Assembly: GCA_029167225.1 (NCBI GenBank)
Contig: JARFNK010000009.1
Location: forward strand, 151,022-215,021
Direction: 5' to 3'
From: Sphingobium arseniciresistens
GTDB lineage: Bacteria > Pseudomonadota > Alphaproteobacteria > Sphingomonadales > Sphingomonadaceae
DNA: 64,000 nucleotides
This document shows, in pieces, positions 25,408 through 34,119 of the stretch. The notes under the pieces were generated by a model, which was not told the origin of the DNA, did no database searches, and worked only from the letters and a program-made list of their open reading frames with translations. The stretch's first letter is position 1; each line of letters opens with the position of its first letter. The position numbers were made by a program, and so were the translations under genes.

Positions 25408-27810
25408 CTACCGCAGGGCCTGAAGGCTCACCTTGCCGGGCTTCAATCCCGGTGCGGTGACCGTAACGGTGATCGGGCCAATCCCGCCGCTCCCGCGCAC
25501 GAACGCCACGGCCTTGCCACCGGCGGCGGCGCGCTGCGCCATGGTGAAGGCGGTGTGATCGGTGACACTGCCATTGTCGAAGGCTGCCAGCCTGCCCGGC
25601 CCGGCGACGTCGATCGTCAGCAGCGGGCTCGCGCCGGGCACCAGCACGCCCTTCGCATCGACGACTTCCGCGCGCACCGCGACCACATCGTCGAAGCCGC
25701 TGCCGACCTTCGGCGCTTCGGCGACCAGCCTGACCGCAGCGGGCGCGCCGGCGGTGCGCAACACATCCTGCGCCACGCGCACGCCCCCGCGATAGCCCAC
25801 CGCGCGCAGCTCGCCCGGCGCGAAGTCGACCATCCAGCTGATCGCGCTGTCGTCGGCATTGCGCGGCTTGCGTCCCAGCGAGCGGCCGTTGAGGAACAGC
25901 TCGACCTCATCGGCATTGGCATAGACCTCGACATGCTCCTTATGTGGTTGCAGCGCCTCGGGCGTCCAGTCGGCGAGCGCGCCCGGCCCCTTGGGCTGCG
26001 GCAATGCGATGCCGACCATGGTGGGCATTTCGCTGATGTCGATCACTTCGGTCACGCGCCGGGTGAGCTTGACCACCGGCTGCTGCGACCACCAGCTCGC
26101 CCGCTCCCAACCGATCGGCTTGACCCCGTCGACCCGGTCGACAAGGCCGGAGGGATTGCTGATCGCGGGCCACCCCGCACGGTCCGCTTCGCCCAGATAG
26201 TCCACCCCGGTCCACAGGAACATGCCCGCATAAGCCGGGTTGTCGCGCACGACGAGCCAGCTCGCGCGGTTCTTGCTGTTCTCCGTGCCGATGATCTTGC
26301 GGCTGGGCTTGTCGGCATGCGCCTTCGCCAGTTCGGTCTCGCGGTAATTCTGGCCGACGATGTCCAGCAGGTCGGCCGTGCCATTCTCATAATCATGCGT
26401 GGTGTTGGGGCGGAAGAGCGCCATGGTGACCGGGCGCGTGGGATCTTCCTGATGGAAGATCGCCTTCAGCCGCGCGATGATCGACTGCGCGACTAGCGGA
26501 TAAGGGGTATCGTGGATCTCGTTGCCGATCGACCAGATCACCACGCTGGGATGGTTGCGGTCGCGGCGGACGAAATCGCGGGCGTCGATCGATGACCAAT
26601 CGGTGAAGAACAGGTGATAATCCTGCGGATTCTTCGCCACCGTCCACATGTCGAAGGCCTCGTTCATCACGATCAGGCCAAGCCGATCGCACAGGTCGAG
26701 GAACTCAGGCGAAAAGGGGTGATGCGCGGTGCGGATGGCGTTTACGCCCAGCGCCTGTAGCCCACGCAGCCGCCGTTCATAGACGGCAAGCGGCACCGCT
26801 ATGCCGAACGGCCCGCCATCGGCATGGATCGCCACGCCCTTCAGCTTGATGTTCCGCCCGTTCAGCCAGAAGCCGCTGGCCGCCTCGAAATGTGCGTCGC
26901 GGATACCGAAGGGCACGCGCTCCTCATAGAGGACGGCGCCATCCTTGCCGCGCACCCGGACGAGCGCGCTGTGCAGCGCCGGATCGCCAATGTCCCAGCG
27001 GCGCGGCTTCGCCAGCGTGCCCGATACGGCCAAAGGCGTCGCCCGGCCGGACGGCAACGTGACCGGCGCGCCCTGGAAGGTCGCCAGGTCGCGGCCATCC
27101 GGCCCCTGGATCACGGCCTCGATCCGCCCCTCGATGGGCGCGCTGCCCTGGTTGGCGATGCTGCTCGCAACGGTGAACCCGGCGGAGGCATCGTCCAGCC
27201 TGTCCACCCGCACGGTCGTCGCCCAGGCATCGGCATGGACATCGCCCAGGGTGATGAGCCGGACATGGCGGTAGATGCCCGATCCCGCATACCAGCGCGA
27301 CGCAGGCTGGGAGGAGGTGTCGGAGCGCACCGCAAGGATATTTTCCGCGCCCGCGGGTTTCAGATGCTGGGTGATCTCATAGCGGAAGCTCGCATAGCCG
27401 CTGGGCCGATGGCCGACATGATGGCCGTTGATCCACACGCCGGAGCGTTCCATGACCCCATCGAACTCGACGAAGACGCGCTTGCCGGCCCCGCCTGCCT
27501 TGTCCGTACCCGTGCCAGCCGCCGGCAGCGTGAAATGCTTGCGATACCAGCCGACACCGCTCGGCAGGAAGCCGCCGGAGCCTGTCGCGGGCGCATGTTC
27601 GTCAAACGGGCCGGCAATCGCCCAGTCATGGGGCAGGTCCACCTTGGTCCAGCCGGTGTCGGCAAAACCGGCCTGTTCAGCGCCCTGCACATCCCCCCTG
27701 GTGAAGCGCCAGTCGGCATCGAAGGGCGTGGAACCGGTCGGTTGGGCAAAGGCGGGAAGGCTGAGCGACAGTGCCCCGATCGCGAAGAACATCCGCTGCT
27801 GCAACCGCAT
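25408..27810 (-). CDS. Secreted glycoside hydrolase family 2 (beta-galactosidase/beta-glucuronidase-like)
   Basis: An 800-residue exported enzyme with a signal peptide (residues 1-22, ending SLPAFA before QPTG). Domains in order: sugar-binding jelly roll (DLPHDWAIAGPFDEHAPATG, about 25-200), immunoglobulin-like domain (200-300), TIM barrel (300-600) and C-terminal beta domains of DUF4982 and invasin-like type. In the barrel, VIWSIGNEIHDTPYP holds the acid/base Glu and IIGTENSKN the expected nucleophile Glu. Family 2 members of this build are mostly beta-galactosidases. The adjoining hexuronate genes and LacI regulator suggest glycosides ending in a uronic acid as an alternative substrate. It is transcribed separately, with paired GATGTTCC repeats upstream. 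Confidence 0.88.
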   Translation of the reverse strand: MRLQQRMFFAIGALSLSLPAFAQPTGSTPFDADWRFTRGDVQGAEQAGFADTGWTKVDLPHDWAIAGPFDEHAPATGSGGFLPSGVGWYRKHFTLPAAGTGTDKAGGAGKRVFVEFDGVMERSGVWINGHHVGHRPSGYASFRYEITQHLKPAGAENILAVRSDTSSQPASRWYAGSGIYRHVRLITLGDVHADAWATTVRVDRLDDASAGFTVASSIANQGSAPIEGRIEAVIQGPDGRDLATFQGAPVTLPSGRATPLAVSGTLAKPRRWDIGDPALHSALVRVRGKDGAVLYEERVPFGIRDAHFEAASGFWLNGRNIKLKGVAIHADGGPFGIAVPLAVYERRLRGLQALGVNAIRTAHHPFSPEFLDLCDRLGLIVMNEAFDMWTVAKNPQDYHLFFTDWSSIDARDFVRRDRNHPSVVIWSIGNEIHDTPYPLVAQSIIARLKAIFHQEDPTRPVTMALFRPNTTHDYENGTADLLDIVGQNYRETELAKAHADKPSRKIIGTENSKNRASWLVVRDNPAYAGMFLWTGVDYLGEADRAGWPAISNPSGLVDRVDGVKPIGWERASWWSQQPVVKLTRRVTEVIDISEMPTMVGIALPQPKGPGALADWTPEALQPHKEHVEVYANADEVELFLNGRSLGRKPRNADDSAISWMVDFAPGELRAVGYRGGVRVAQDVLRTAGAPAAVRLVAEAPKVGSGFDDVVAVRAEVVDAKGVLVPGASPLLTIDVAGPGRLAAFDNGSVTDHTAFTMAQRAAAGGKAVAFVRGSGGIGPITVTVTAPGLKPGKVSLQALR

Positions 27811-27853
27811 TCCACCCTCCTGTTGCTCTTATGGCGTAGCGGGAGAATAGGGA

Positions 27854-27881
27854 GATGTTCCGTTATGTAAAGCGATGTTCC
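27854..27881 (-). promoter_or_regulatory. Paired direct repeats in the GH2 promoter
   Basis: GATGTTCC occurs at 27854-27861 and 27874-27881, twenty bases apart (two helical turns), 44-71 bases before the GH2 start codon. Read on the gene's strand they are GGAACATC repeats around a TACATAA that could be a -10 element. They are a candidate binding site for an activator or repressor that is not in this window's annotation. Confidence 0.4.
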
Positions 27882-27988
27882 ATTTGGTGAGACATAAATA
27901 AGCGCCCGTCGTCATGGCCCTCGCGAGCGGCAGCGCCGCCCTTGCAATAGAGCGGGCGCACGGACGCCCGCAGCAGCCACAGTGATAT

Positions 27989-28026
27989 TTGACATTGGAT
28001 CCATTAATTGAGATATTGGATCCAAT
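27989..28026 (+). promoter_or_regulatory. vanA promoter with two VanR operators
   Basis: TTGACA (27989-27994) and GATATT (28012-28017) are spaced by 17 bases, a good sigma-70 promoter. ATTGGATCCATT at 27994-28005 sits in the spacer, and the perfect palindrome ATTGGATCCAAT at 28015-28026 covers the -10 and start region, 21 bases apart. ATTGGATCCAAT is the VanR operator known from Caulobacter crescentus, as I recall it. Binding would block RNA polymerase until vanillate is present. Confidence 0.85.
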
Positions 28027-28045
28027 AAATATGGAGAGCCGATCT

Positions 28046-29167
28046 ATGGGCATGCCTGACTCCAATCGACCTGATGCCGGTCAACCTTCCCGGACGTGGA
28101 TCGAGAACATATGGTATGTCGCCTGTACCGCTGACGAGATCGCCGAACGTCCGCTGGGTCGCACGATATGCGGCCGGCAGATGGTCGTCTTTCGCGATGC
28201 TGATGGCGCCCCGGCGGCACTGGAGGATTTCTGCCCTCATCGCGGCGCGCCGCTTTCGCTGGGCTTCCTGCGGGATGGCGCGCTGGTCTGCGGCTATCAT
28301 GGCCTTGCGGTATCCTGCAGCGGCAAGGTCGCGGGCATGCCCGGCCAGAGAGTCGGCGGCTTTCCCGCTGTCCGCCGCTATCCGGTGATAGAGCGCTACG
28401 GCTTCGTCTGGGTGTGGCCCGGCGACCCGGCGCGCGCCGATCCGGCAGCGCTGCATCATCTGGAATGGGCGGAGAGCGACGCATGGGCCTATGGCGGCGG
28501 TCGCTATCATATTCAGTGCGACTACCGCCTGATGATCGACAATCTGATGGACCTCACCCATGAAACCTATGTCCATGCGAGCAGCATCGGCCAGAAGGAG
28601 ATCGACGAGGCGCCGGTGAAGACGCAGTTGCTGGAGGATCAGGTCGTCACCAGCCGCTTCATGGACGGCGTCACGCCCCCGCCCTTCTGGCAGATGGCGC
28701 TGCGCGGCGCGGGGTTGCCCGACGATGGCCCGGTCGACCGCTGGCAGGTCTGTCGCTTCAGCCTGCCCAGCCATGTCATGATCGAGGTCGGCGTCGCGCT
28801 GCCCGGCAGGGGTGGCTATGACGCGGACGACGCCGAGAAGGCGTCGAGCATCGTCGTGGATTTCATCACCCCAGAGACCGAGACGTCGCATCATTATTTC
28901 TGGGGCATGGCGCGTCGCTTCAGCGTTCAGGACCGGGCGCTGACCGACACGATCCGCGAAGGACAGGGCAAGATCTTCAGCGAGGATCTGGAAATGCTGG
29001 AGCGACAGCAGGCCAATCTGCTGCGCTACCCCGATCGCCGGCTGCTGAAGCTCAACATCGACGCGGGCGGCGTGCGGTCCCGCATGATGATCGAGCGTGC
29101 CATCGCCGCCGAAGAGGCGCAAGGCGAAGCGCGGGCCTTGCCGGAAACGGATCTGGCGGGCGCCTGA
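28046..29167 (+). CDS. vanA: Vanillate O-demethylase oxygenase component (Rieske type)
   Basis: A 373-residue Rieske non-heme iron oxygenase. The 2Fe-2S ligands are Cys63/His65 (DFCPHRGAPL) and Cys82/His85 (VCGYHG). The mononuclear iron site is in DNLMDLTHETYVHAS. The C-terminal half matches VanA-type demethylases; dicamba demethylase is a close alternative. The preceding VanR operators and the following vanR gene favour vanillate, giving protocatechuate plus formaldehyde. Start: ATG 28046 is preferred because GGAGAG lies seven bases before it; in-frame ATGs at 28031 and 28052 are possible. The reductase VanB, needed to supply electrons, is not encoded next to it, unlike in most vanAB operons. 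Confidence 0.9.
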   Translation: MGMPDSNRPDAGQPSRTWIENIWYVACTADEIAERPLGRTICGRQMVVFRDADGAPAALEDFCPHRGAPLSLGFLRDGALVCGYHGLAVSCSGKVAGMPGQRVGGFPAVRRYPVIERYGFVWVWPGDPARADPAALHHLEWAESDAWAYGGGRYHIQCDYRLMIDNLMDLTHETYVHASSIGQKEIDEAPVKTQLLEDQVVTSRFMDGVTPPPFWQMALRGAGLPDDGPVDRWQVCRFSLPSHVMIEVGVALPGRGGYDADDAEKASSIVVDFITPETETSHHYFWGMARRFSVQDRALTDTIREGQGKIFSEDLEMLERQQANLLRYPDRRLLKLNIDAGGVRSRMMIERAIAAEEAQGEARALPETDLAGA

Positions 29168-29228
29168 TGGCCGGGATTTGACCGGACCTGTATTTGACAG
29201 CGCAACAGCGAAGGCCGAAGGCAAGGCT

Positions 29229-29954
29229 ATGCACGATCGATCGACAGCGGAGGATAAGGCTGGCAGGCCGGTCAAGCCGGGCCAGCATGTCATCATCTCC
29301 CTTCGGCGCATGATCGCGGAGGGCGCATTGAAGCCCGGCGAGCGGATCGGCGAAATCGCCACGGCACAGGCGCTGGGCGTCTCCCGGATGCCGGTCCGCA
29401 CAGCCTTGCGAGCGCTGGAGATCGAGGGGCTGGTCGTGAAGCTGGGCGCGCGCGGCTATGCGGCCCGGTCCATCACCGCGTCGGATGTCCACGGGGCGAT
29501 AGAAGTGCGCGGCGTGCTGGAAGGGCTCGCCGCCAGAAGGCTCGCGACGCGGGGGCTCTCCCCGGCGGAGGAAGCGGACTTCGCCGCGTGCCTGGCACGG
29601 GGCGAAACGCTGTTCGCAAAAGGGCATCTGGCCGATGGCGATCTCGATCTCTTCTACGCCTATAATCTCGCCTTCCATGACCTGCTGATTACCGCCAGCG
29701 GCAATCCCTCCATTGCCCAGGCGCTGGCGCGCAACAACCACCTGCCCTTTGCGTCGGCGTCGGCCCTCGCGCTGAACTGGAGCGACCGGCCATCCGAATA
29801 TGCCCATCTCCTGTCCGCCCACCGCGCGCATTGCGCTGTGGTGGAGGCGATCCTGAGGCGCGATCCCGACGCGGCCGAGGCGATGATGCGGGATCATGCC
29901 CAGGCCGCTGTGGGCAGCAAGCAGGTGTTCAGCCGTTTGGGCGTGCGCGCTTAA
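29229..29954 (+). CDS. vanR: GntR-family repressor VanR
   Basis: A 241-residue regulator. The winged helix-turn-helix at about residues 15-80 contains AEGALKPGERIGEIATAQAL and GVSRMPVRTALRALEIEGLV. The C-terminal FCD domain has EVRGVLEGLAARRLA, YNLAFHDLL and HRAHCAVVEAILRRD. Long stretches match Caulobacter VanR as I remember it, including KLGARGYAAR and FASASALAL, and the operator for that protein is present twice before vanA. Vanillate should release it. It follows vanA by 61 bases and may be co-transcribed, giving autoregulation. ATG 29229 is selected as the first Met giving a normal N-terminus. Confidence 0.92.
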   Translation: MHDRSTAEDKAGRPVKPGQHVIISLRRMIAEGALKPGERIGEIATAQALGVSRMPVRTALRALEIEGLVVKLGARGYAARSITASDVHGAIEVRGVLEGLAARRLATRGLSPAEEADFAACLARGETLFAKGHLADGDLDLFYAYNLAFHDLLITASGNPSIAQALARNNHLPFASASALALNWSDRPSEYAHLLSAHRAHCAVVEAILRRDPDAAEAMMRDHAQAAVGSKQVFSRLGVRA

Positions 29955-30031
29955 GGCCGAGCCGACGGATCAAGGGAGGGATATCTGGATATCTGCATCC
30001 CGGCGTGATCCTGGACAAAAACGGCGCTGGT

Positions 30032-30682
30032 TCAGCCGATCCTGGCCAGGATATTTTCGGCTTCCGGGCGATCGAGCCAGTCGGGGCTGACCTGCAGCCA
30101 CTCCACCACCCGGCCGGCGCCGAGCAGCAGCACGGCGGGCTGCGGCAGTTCCCATCTGCCGGTGCCGGTCACGTCCCCGATCCAGCCGGCCGGCGGCGGC
30201 GAGGGGCGATCGTCAGGCACGAAGCTGATCCCCAGCGCGTGCGCCAGCCCGTTGTCCGGGTCGCTGGCGACGGTGAGGGCGAGGCCATGGCGATCCTTGA
30301 TGTCGCGCAGGCGATCGGGCCTCTGCGGGCTGACGGCCACCAGCGGGATGCCGCGATCGCGCAGCGCGGGATAAAGTGCCCGGTCATAATGCGGCAACGC
30401 GATGTTGCAGGCCGGACAGCCGGCGAAGCGGAAGAAGATGATGAGCGCCGGACCATTGGCGGTGAGCGTATCCAGGCTGAGACTGCCGCCCTCCACATCC
30501 TCCAGATCCAGCGGCGGCAGGACATCGCCCGGCTGCACCACGGCGAGCGGATCGAAACGATCGACCAGCAATTGCCGCTGGCGCGCATTGCCCGCCAGTT
30601 GCGCCGGAGACCAGCTCTGTTCCCGTTCCGCCTGAAGCGCTGCATAGCGTGCCTTGAGTGTATCCGCCGCGATTGTCGCCAT
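30032..30682 (-). CDS. Peroxiredoxin-like thioredoxin-fold protein (AhpC/TSA)
   Basis: A 216-residue cytoplasmic protein. After an N-terminal helical region (to about 60) it has a thioredoxin fold with FFRFAGCPACNIALPHYDR, i.e. a CPAC redox pair in place of the single peroxidatic Cys of typical peroxiredoxins, and VAVSPQRPDRLRDIK, typical of the AhpC/TSA branch. It could reduce peroxides or disulfides. An AGGAGA ribosome binding site stands six bases before ATG 30682. It lies at the downstream end of the sulfur island on the same strand, separated by a hairpin from the monooxygenase gene, so membership of that transcript is unsure. Confidence 0.82.
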   Translation of the reverse strand: MATIAADTLKARYAALQAEREQSWSPAQLAGNARQRQLLVDRFDPLAVVQPGDVLPPLDLEDVEGGSLSLDTLTANGPALIIFFRFAGCPACNIALPHYDRALYPALRDRGIPLVAVSPQRPDRLRDIKDRHGLALTVASDPDNGLAHALGISFVPDDRPSPPPAGWIGDVTGTGRWELPQPAVLLLGAGRVVEWLQVSPDWLDRPEAENILARIG

Positions 30683-30743
30683 TGTCTTCTCCTTGCCGCT
30701 GGGTGCCGCGTCCGCTTCCCATGTGGCCAACGGCCCAGCCCCG

Positions 30744-30761
30744 CGCCAACGAGTGTTGGCG
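30744..30761. other. Short inverted repeat between the monooxygenase and peroxiredoxin genes
   Basis: CGCCAAC and GTTGGCG pair perfectly around GAGT. It lies 36 bases past the stop of the gene at 30797-32146. There is no T-run, so a terminator role is only possible. Confidence 0.35.
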
Positions 30762-30796
30762 TGGGATGGACGATTAATGCTCATAGATGCGGGGTT

Positions 30797-32146
30797 TCAG
30801 GCGGCCGCGCGCCCACGCTGTGAGGGCAATCGGCGGTTGTCGGGGATCGCCAGGCCAAGGTTGCCGCGCAGCGTCGCTGCTTCATAGTCGCGCCGGAACA
30901 GCCCCCGTTCCTGAAGGATCGGGACGACTTCATGGACGAAGCGCGCGAACTGTTCGGGATGGCCGAGATGGACGTTGAGTCCGTCGAGCGCGCGCCCTTC
31001 GAACCAGCGTTCGATCTCGTCGGCGACGGTCTGCGCCGAGCCCACGAACGGACTGCCCCGCCCCGCCCGCTGGCGCTCCACCGCCTGACGCAGGCTCAAC
31101 CCCTCGGCAACCGCAAGATCGGTGATCCGCTTCGCCTGCGTGTAGAAGCTGTTCTTCGCATGGTCGAGCGCCTGCACCGGAAAGGGGGCGTCCACGTCAT
31201 ATTGCCGGAAATCATGCCAGCCAAAGGCGCGCCCGAATTCCGCCAGCGCCTGATCGAAGCTCTGGTCGAGGCGGCGATAGGCCTGTTCGATCTCCCTCGC
31301 CTGCGCGTCGGTATCGCCCACATAGACGGTGAAGCCGGGCAGGATGACGATCTGGTCGGGATCCCGGCCGAGCCGCGCCGCCCGTCCCTTCAGGTCGGCA
31401 TAGAAGGCCTGCCCCTGCTCGATCGTGGCGGCATGGGTGAAGATGGCGTCGGCGATGGTCGCGCCCAGATCGCGACCCTGATGGCTGTCGCCCGCCTGGA
31501 AGATCACCGGCTCGCCCTGCGGCGAACGCTGGATGTTGAGCGGCCCGACAACGGAGAAGAACTCGCCCTTGTGGTCGAGCCTGTGCAGCTTGTCGGGATC
31601 GAGGAACTGGCCGGTCGTCCGGTCGCGGACCAGCGCGCCATCCTCATAGGAGCGCCACAGGCCGCGCGTGACCTCCAGAAACTCCTCGGCCCGGCGATAG
31701 CGCGTGTCATAGTCGAAATGCGCGTCCTGGCTGAAATTGCCGGCCGTTCCCGCGTCGCCGCTGGTCACGACGTTCCAGCCCGCCCGCCCCTTGCTGATGA
31801 GGTCGAGCGAGGCAAGGCGGCGCGCAAGGTTGAAGGGATCGTTGTAGGAGGTGGTGAGCGTCCCCACGAGGCCGATATTCTGCGTCGCCACGGCCAGCGC
31901 CGAAAGCAGCGTCAGCGGCTCCAGCCGGTTGAGGTAATGCGGCGGCGAATGGGCTGTGATGAACTGGCTGTCGACGATGAAGACCAGATCGAACTTCGCC
32001 GCCTCGGCCTGCCGCACGACATCGACATACCAGTCGATGTTGACGCTGGCGTCGACCGGAATGTCGGTGTCCAGCCAGCGGTTGCTGTCGCCGGGGCCGC
32101 CGACGCCGGTGGGCACGAGGCCGAGTTTCAATTGGCGTTTGGTCAT
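30797..32146 (-). CDS. LLM-class flavin monooxygenase, NtaA/SnaA/DszA type
   Basis: A 449-residue FMNH2-dependent monooxygenase with the luciferase-like TIM barrel. NtaA/DszA features are the N-terminal LKLGLVPTGVGGPG, DIPVDASVNIDWYVDVVRQ, KFDLVFIVDSQ, SKGRAGWNVVTSGDAG and FQAGDSHQGRDLGA, with a C-terminal NVHLGHPEQFARFV. Relatives cleave C-N or C-S bonds of nitrilotriacetate, dibenzothiophene sulfone, methanesulfonate and other organosulfur compounds. Placement with sulfonate binding proteins and an SsuD-like enzyme favours an organosulfur substrate. It needs reduced flavin from a separate reductase, and none is visible in the window. AGGA precedes ATG 32146. Confidence 0.87.
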   Translation of the reverse strand: MTKRQLKLGLVPTGVGGPGDSNRWLDTDIPVDASVNIDWYVDVVRQAEAAKFDLVFIVDSQFITAHSPPHYLNRLEPLTLLSALAVATQNIGLVGTLTTSYNDPFNLARRLASLDLISKGRAGWNVVTSGDAGTAGNFSQDAHFDYDTRYRRAEEFLEVTRGLWRSYEDGALVRDRTTGQFLDPDKLHRLDHKGEFFSVVGPLNIQRSPQGEPVIFQAGDSHQGRDLGATIADAIFTHAATIEQGQAFYADLKGRAARLGRDPDQIVILPGFTVYVGDTDAQAREIEQAYRRLDQSFDQALAEFGRAFGWHDFRQYDVDAPFPVQALDHAKNSFYTQAKRITDLAVAEGLSLRQAVERQRAGRGSPFVGSAQTVADEIERWFEGRALDGLNVHLGHPEQFARFVHEVVPILQERGLFRRDYEAATLRGNLGLAIPDNRRLPSQRGRAAA

Positions 32147-32268
32147 GGATCATCGTCCTGTTGATCGCGTGGCGCACGGACGCGCGCGGTCGCGGCGGCT
32201 GCCGCCACCCACGCGGTGCTGCACGTTGAATGCCCTCGCGATCCGATGCCGGCGCGCGGGCGGCAAGA

Positions 32269-33060
32269 TCAGGCGTCGAAGCCCGGCGCCTGGCGTTGCG
32301 CCTTGCGGAGCGCGGCTTCCCAGACGAGGTCGTAATGGGATTTGGCGCCCTCGCCCGGCTGGCGCTCACGCGACATCTGCCGGCGCACCTCCTCCTGCGC
32401 TTCCTCGGGCGCGATCAGCACATTCTCGCGGCCGATGCTGAGCGACCGCACCTGAGCGCTGCATGCCGCTTCCAGCTGATATATGCCGCTGAATGCCTCG
32501 CCCGGCGAAGCGCCCAGCGCCAGCGTGCCATGATTGCGCAGCAGCATCACCTTGGTATCGCCCAGGTCCGCTACCAGCCGCTCGCGCTCGTCGAGGTTCA
32601 GCGCCACGCCTTCATAGTCATGATAGGAAAGCCGGGGGATGAGGGCGAGCGCGCGCTGGTTGAGCGGCAGCAGCCCTTCGGCATGGGCGGAGACGGCCAT
32701 GCCGTCGGCGCTGTGGAAGTGCGCGATATAATGGGCATCGTCGCGCGCGCCGTGGATCGCGGAATGGATCACATAGCCGGCATAGTTGATGCCATAGTCG
32801 CTTTCGCCGATGACATTGCCGTCAAGATCGACCTTGACCAGGCTGGACGCGGTGATCTCGTCGAACATCAGGCCGAAGGGGTTGATGAGGAAATGATGGT
32901 CCGGCCCCGGCACGCGCGCCGAGATATGGGTGTAGATGAAATCGTCCCAGCCATAGAGCGCCGAAAGCCGATAGAAGGCGGCGAGATCGACACGGACCTT
33001 CCATTCCGCTTCGCTGATGCCCGGATGTTCGAACCGTGCGTCCTTCAGGATGGTCGCCAT
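32269..33060 (-). CDS. Class II aldolase/adducin family protein
   Basis: A 263-residue metal-dependent enzyme of the fuculose-aldolase/adducin fold. Recognisable segments are YGWDDFIYTHISARVP, INYAGYVIHSAIHGARDDAH, AHFHSADGMAVSAH (metal His) and LLRNHGTLALG. Family members cleave or decarboxylate phosphorylated sugars, but many unphosphorylated examples accompany catabolic clusters and their substrates are unknown. Within the sulfur island it could split a carbon skeleton left after desulfurisation; this is speculation. AAGGAG lies eight bases before ATG 33060. Confidence 0.86.
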   Translation of the reverse strand: MATILKDARFEHPGISEAEWKVRVDLAAFYRLSALYGWDDFIYTHISARVPGPDHHFLINPFGLMFDEITASSLVKVDLDGNVIGESDYGINYAGYVIHSAIHGARDDAHYIAHFHSADGMAVSAHAEGLLPLNQRALALIPRLSYHDYEGVALNLDERERLVADLGDTKVMLLRNHGTLALGASPGEAFSGIYQLEAACSAQVRSLSIGRENVLIAPEEAQEEVRRQMSRERQPGEGAKSHYDLVWEAALRKAQRQAPGFDA

Positions 33061-33141
33061 GATGATACTCCTTTGCGGATAGTCTAAGGGCGCGGCAAAG
33101 CGCCAAATAATGAGCATTTCTTATCGGCCGGTCAGCACCGC

Positions 33142-34119
33142 TCATGCAGGCAGGATGCCCGGATCGACCAGCGCGGCGACATCCACCCGGCGGGGCAGTT
33201 CGCCATCGGCATGGAAGCGATCGACAACATGCTGGAGCGGGCCGGTGATCGCGGCGTCGGCCGGCACCAGCAGCGGGTTCTGCCGCTCCACGATGGCTGC
33301 ACCCAGCGCCGGATCGACGCCGGTGCGGGCGACGAACAGCTTGGCATAGGCGGCGGGATGGGCGCGTGCCCATTCGCTGGCCTTGCGCTGGCGAGCCATG
33401 ATGTCGCGCAGCGCCGCACGCTTGGCCGGATCGTCGAGCGCGGCCTGCGAGGCGGCGATCAGGGTGAAGCCCGTGTTGATCCCCTGCCCGTCGCGCAGCA
33501 CCCGCGCGCCGCGCCGCTCCGCCGCCAGCTGATAGGTGCCGAAGGTCGCCCATGCCTCGATGCGGCCCGCGGCAAAGGCTGCCGCCGCATCATTGGGCAG
33601 CATGAAGCCGATATCGACATCCTTGCGATCGACCTTCGCCTCCTTCAGCGCCTCCAGCAGCAGATAATGGGAAATGCTGCCCCGCGCGCTGGAGACGATG
33701 ACGCGCTTGCCACGCAGCGCCACAACCGACCTGATCGGCGAGCCGGGCGGCACGATGATGCCGATGTCGCGGGTGGAGGAGACCCCCGCCGCGATGATCT
33801 TCAGCGGCACCCCGGCGGACGCGGCGAGCACCACCGGCAGGTCGCCCGCCGGCGCGGTATCGACCGCGCGGGCGTTGAGTGCCTCCAGCAGGGGGGCGGC
33901 ACCGACGAAGTTCGCCCATTCGATGTCGTAGGGCAGATCCCTGAGCGCTCCCGCGGCCTCCGACTTTGCCTGCATCAGATGAACCTGATCGCCAAGGACG
34001 ATCTTTGTCCGCCCACCCTTCCCCGCACCGCAAGCCGTCAGGCCCAGGGCGGCGATGCCGGCCGCGCCAAGGCCGGCGAGCACGCTCCTGCGGTCAGAAA
34101 TCAAGTGCGATCCGTCCAT
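33142..34119 (-). CDS. ABC transporter substrate-binding lipoprotein, sulfonate/nitrate/taurine type
   Basis: A 325-residue periplasmic binding protein of the SsuA/TauA/NrtA superfamily. The N-terminus has a twin Arg (SDRRSVLAGLGAAGIAALG) running into a lipobox LTACG, so it may be Tat-exported and lipidated. The body shows DLPYDIEWANFVGAAPLLEA, GSPIRSVVALRGKRVIV and SARGSISHYLLLEALK, as in sulfonate binders. Its start lies within the last 26 bases of the upstream receptor gene, pointing to coupled expression with that TonB receptor. No permease or ATPase adjoins it; the pair at 40802-42399 is the nearest. Substrate unknown. Confidence 0.87.
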   Translation of the reverse strand: MDGSHLISDRRSVLAGLGAAGIAALGLTACGAGKGGRTKIVLGDQVHLMQAKSEAAGALRDLPYDIEWANFVGAAPLLEALNARAVDTAPAGDLPVVLAASAGVPLKIIAAGVSSTRDIGIIVPPGSPIRSVVALRGKRVIVSSARGSISHYLLLEALKEAKVDRKDVDIGFMLPNDAAAAFAAGRIEAWATFGTYQLAAERRGARVLRDGQGINTGFTLIAASQAALDDPAKRAALRDIMARQRKASEWARAHPAAYAKLFVARTGVDPALGAAIVERQNPLLVPADAAITGPLQHVVDRFHADGELPRRVDVAALVDPGILPA

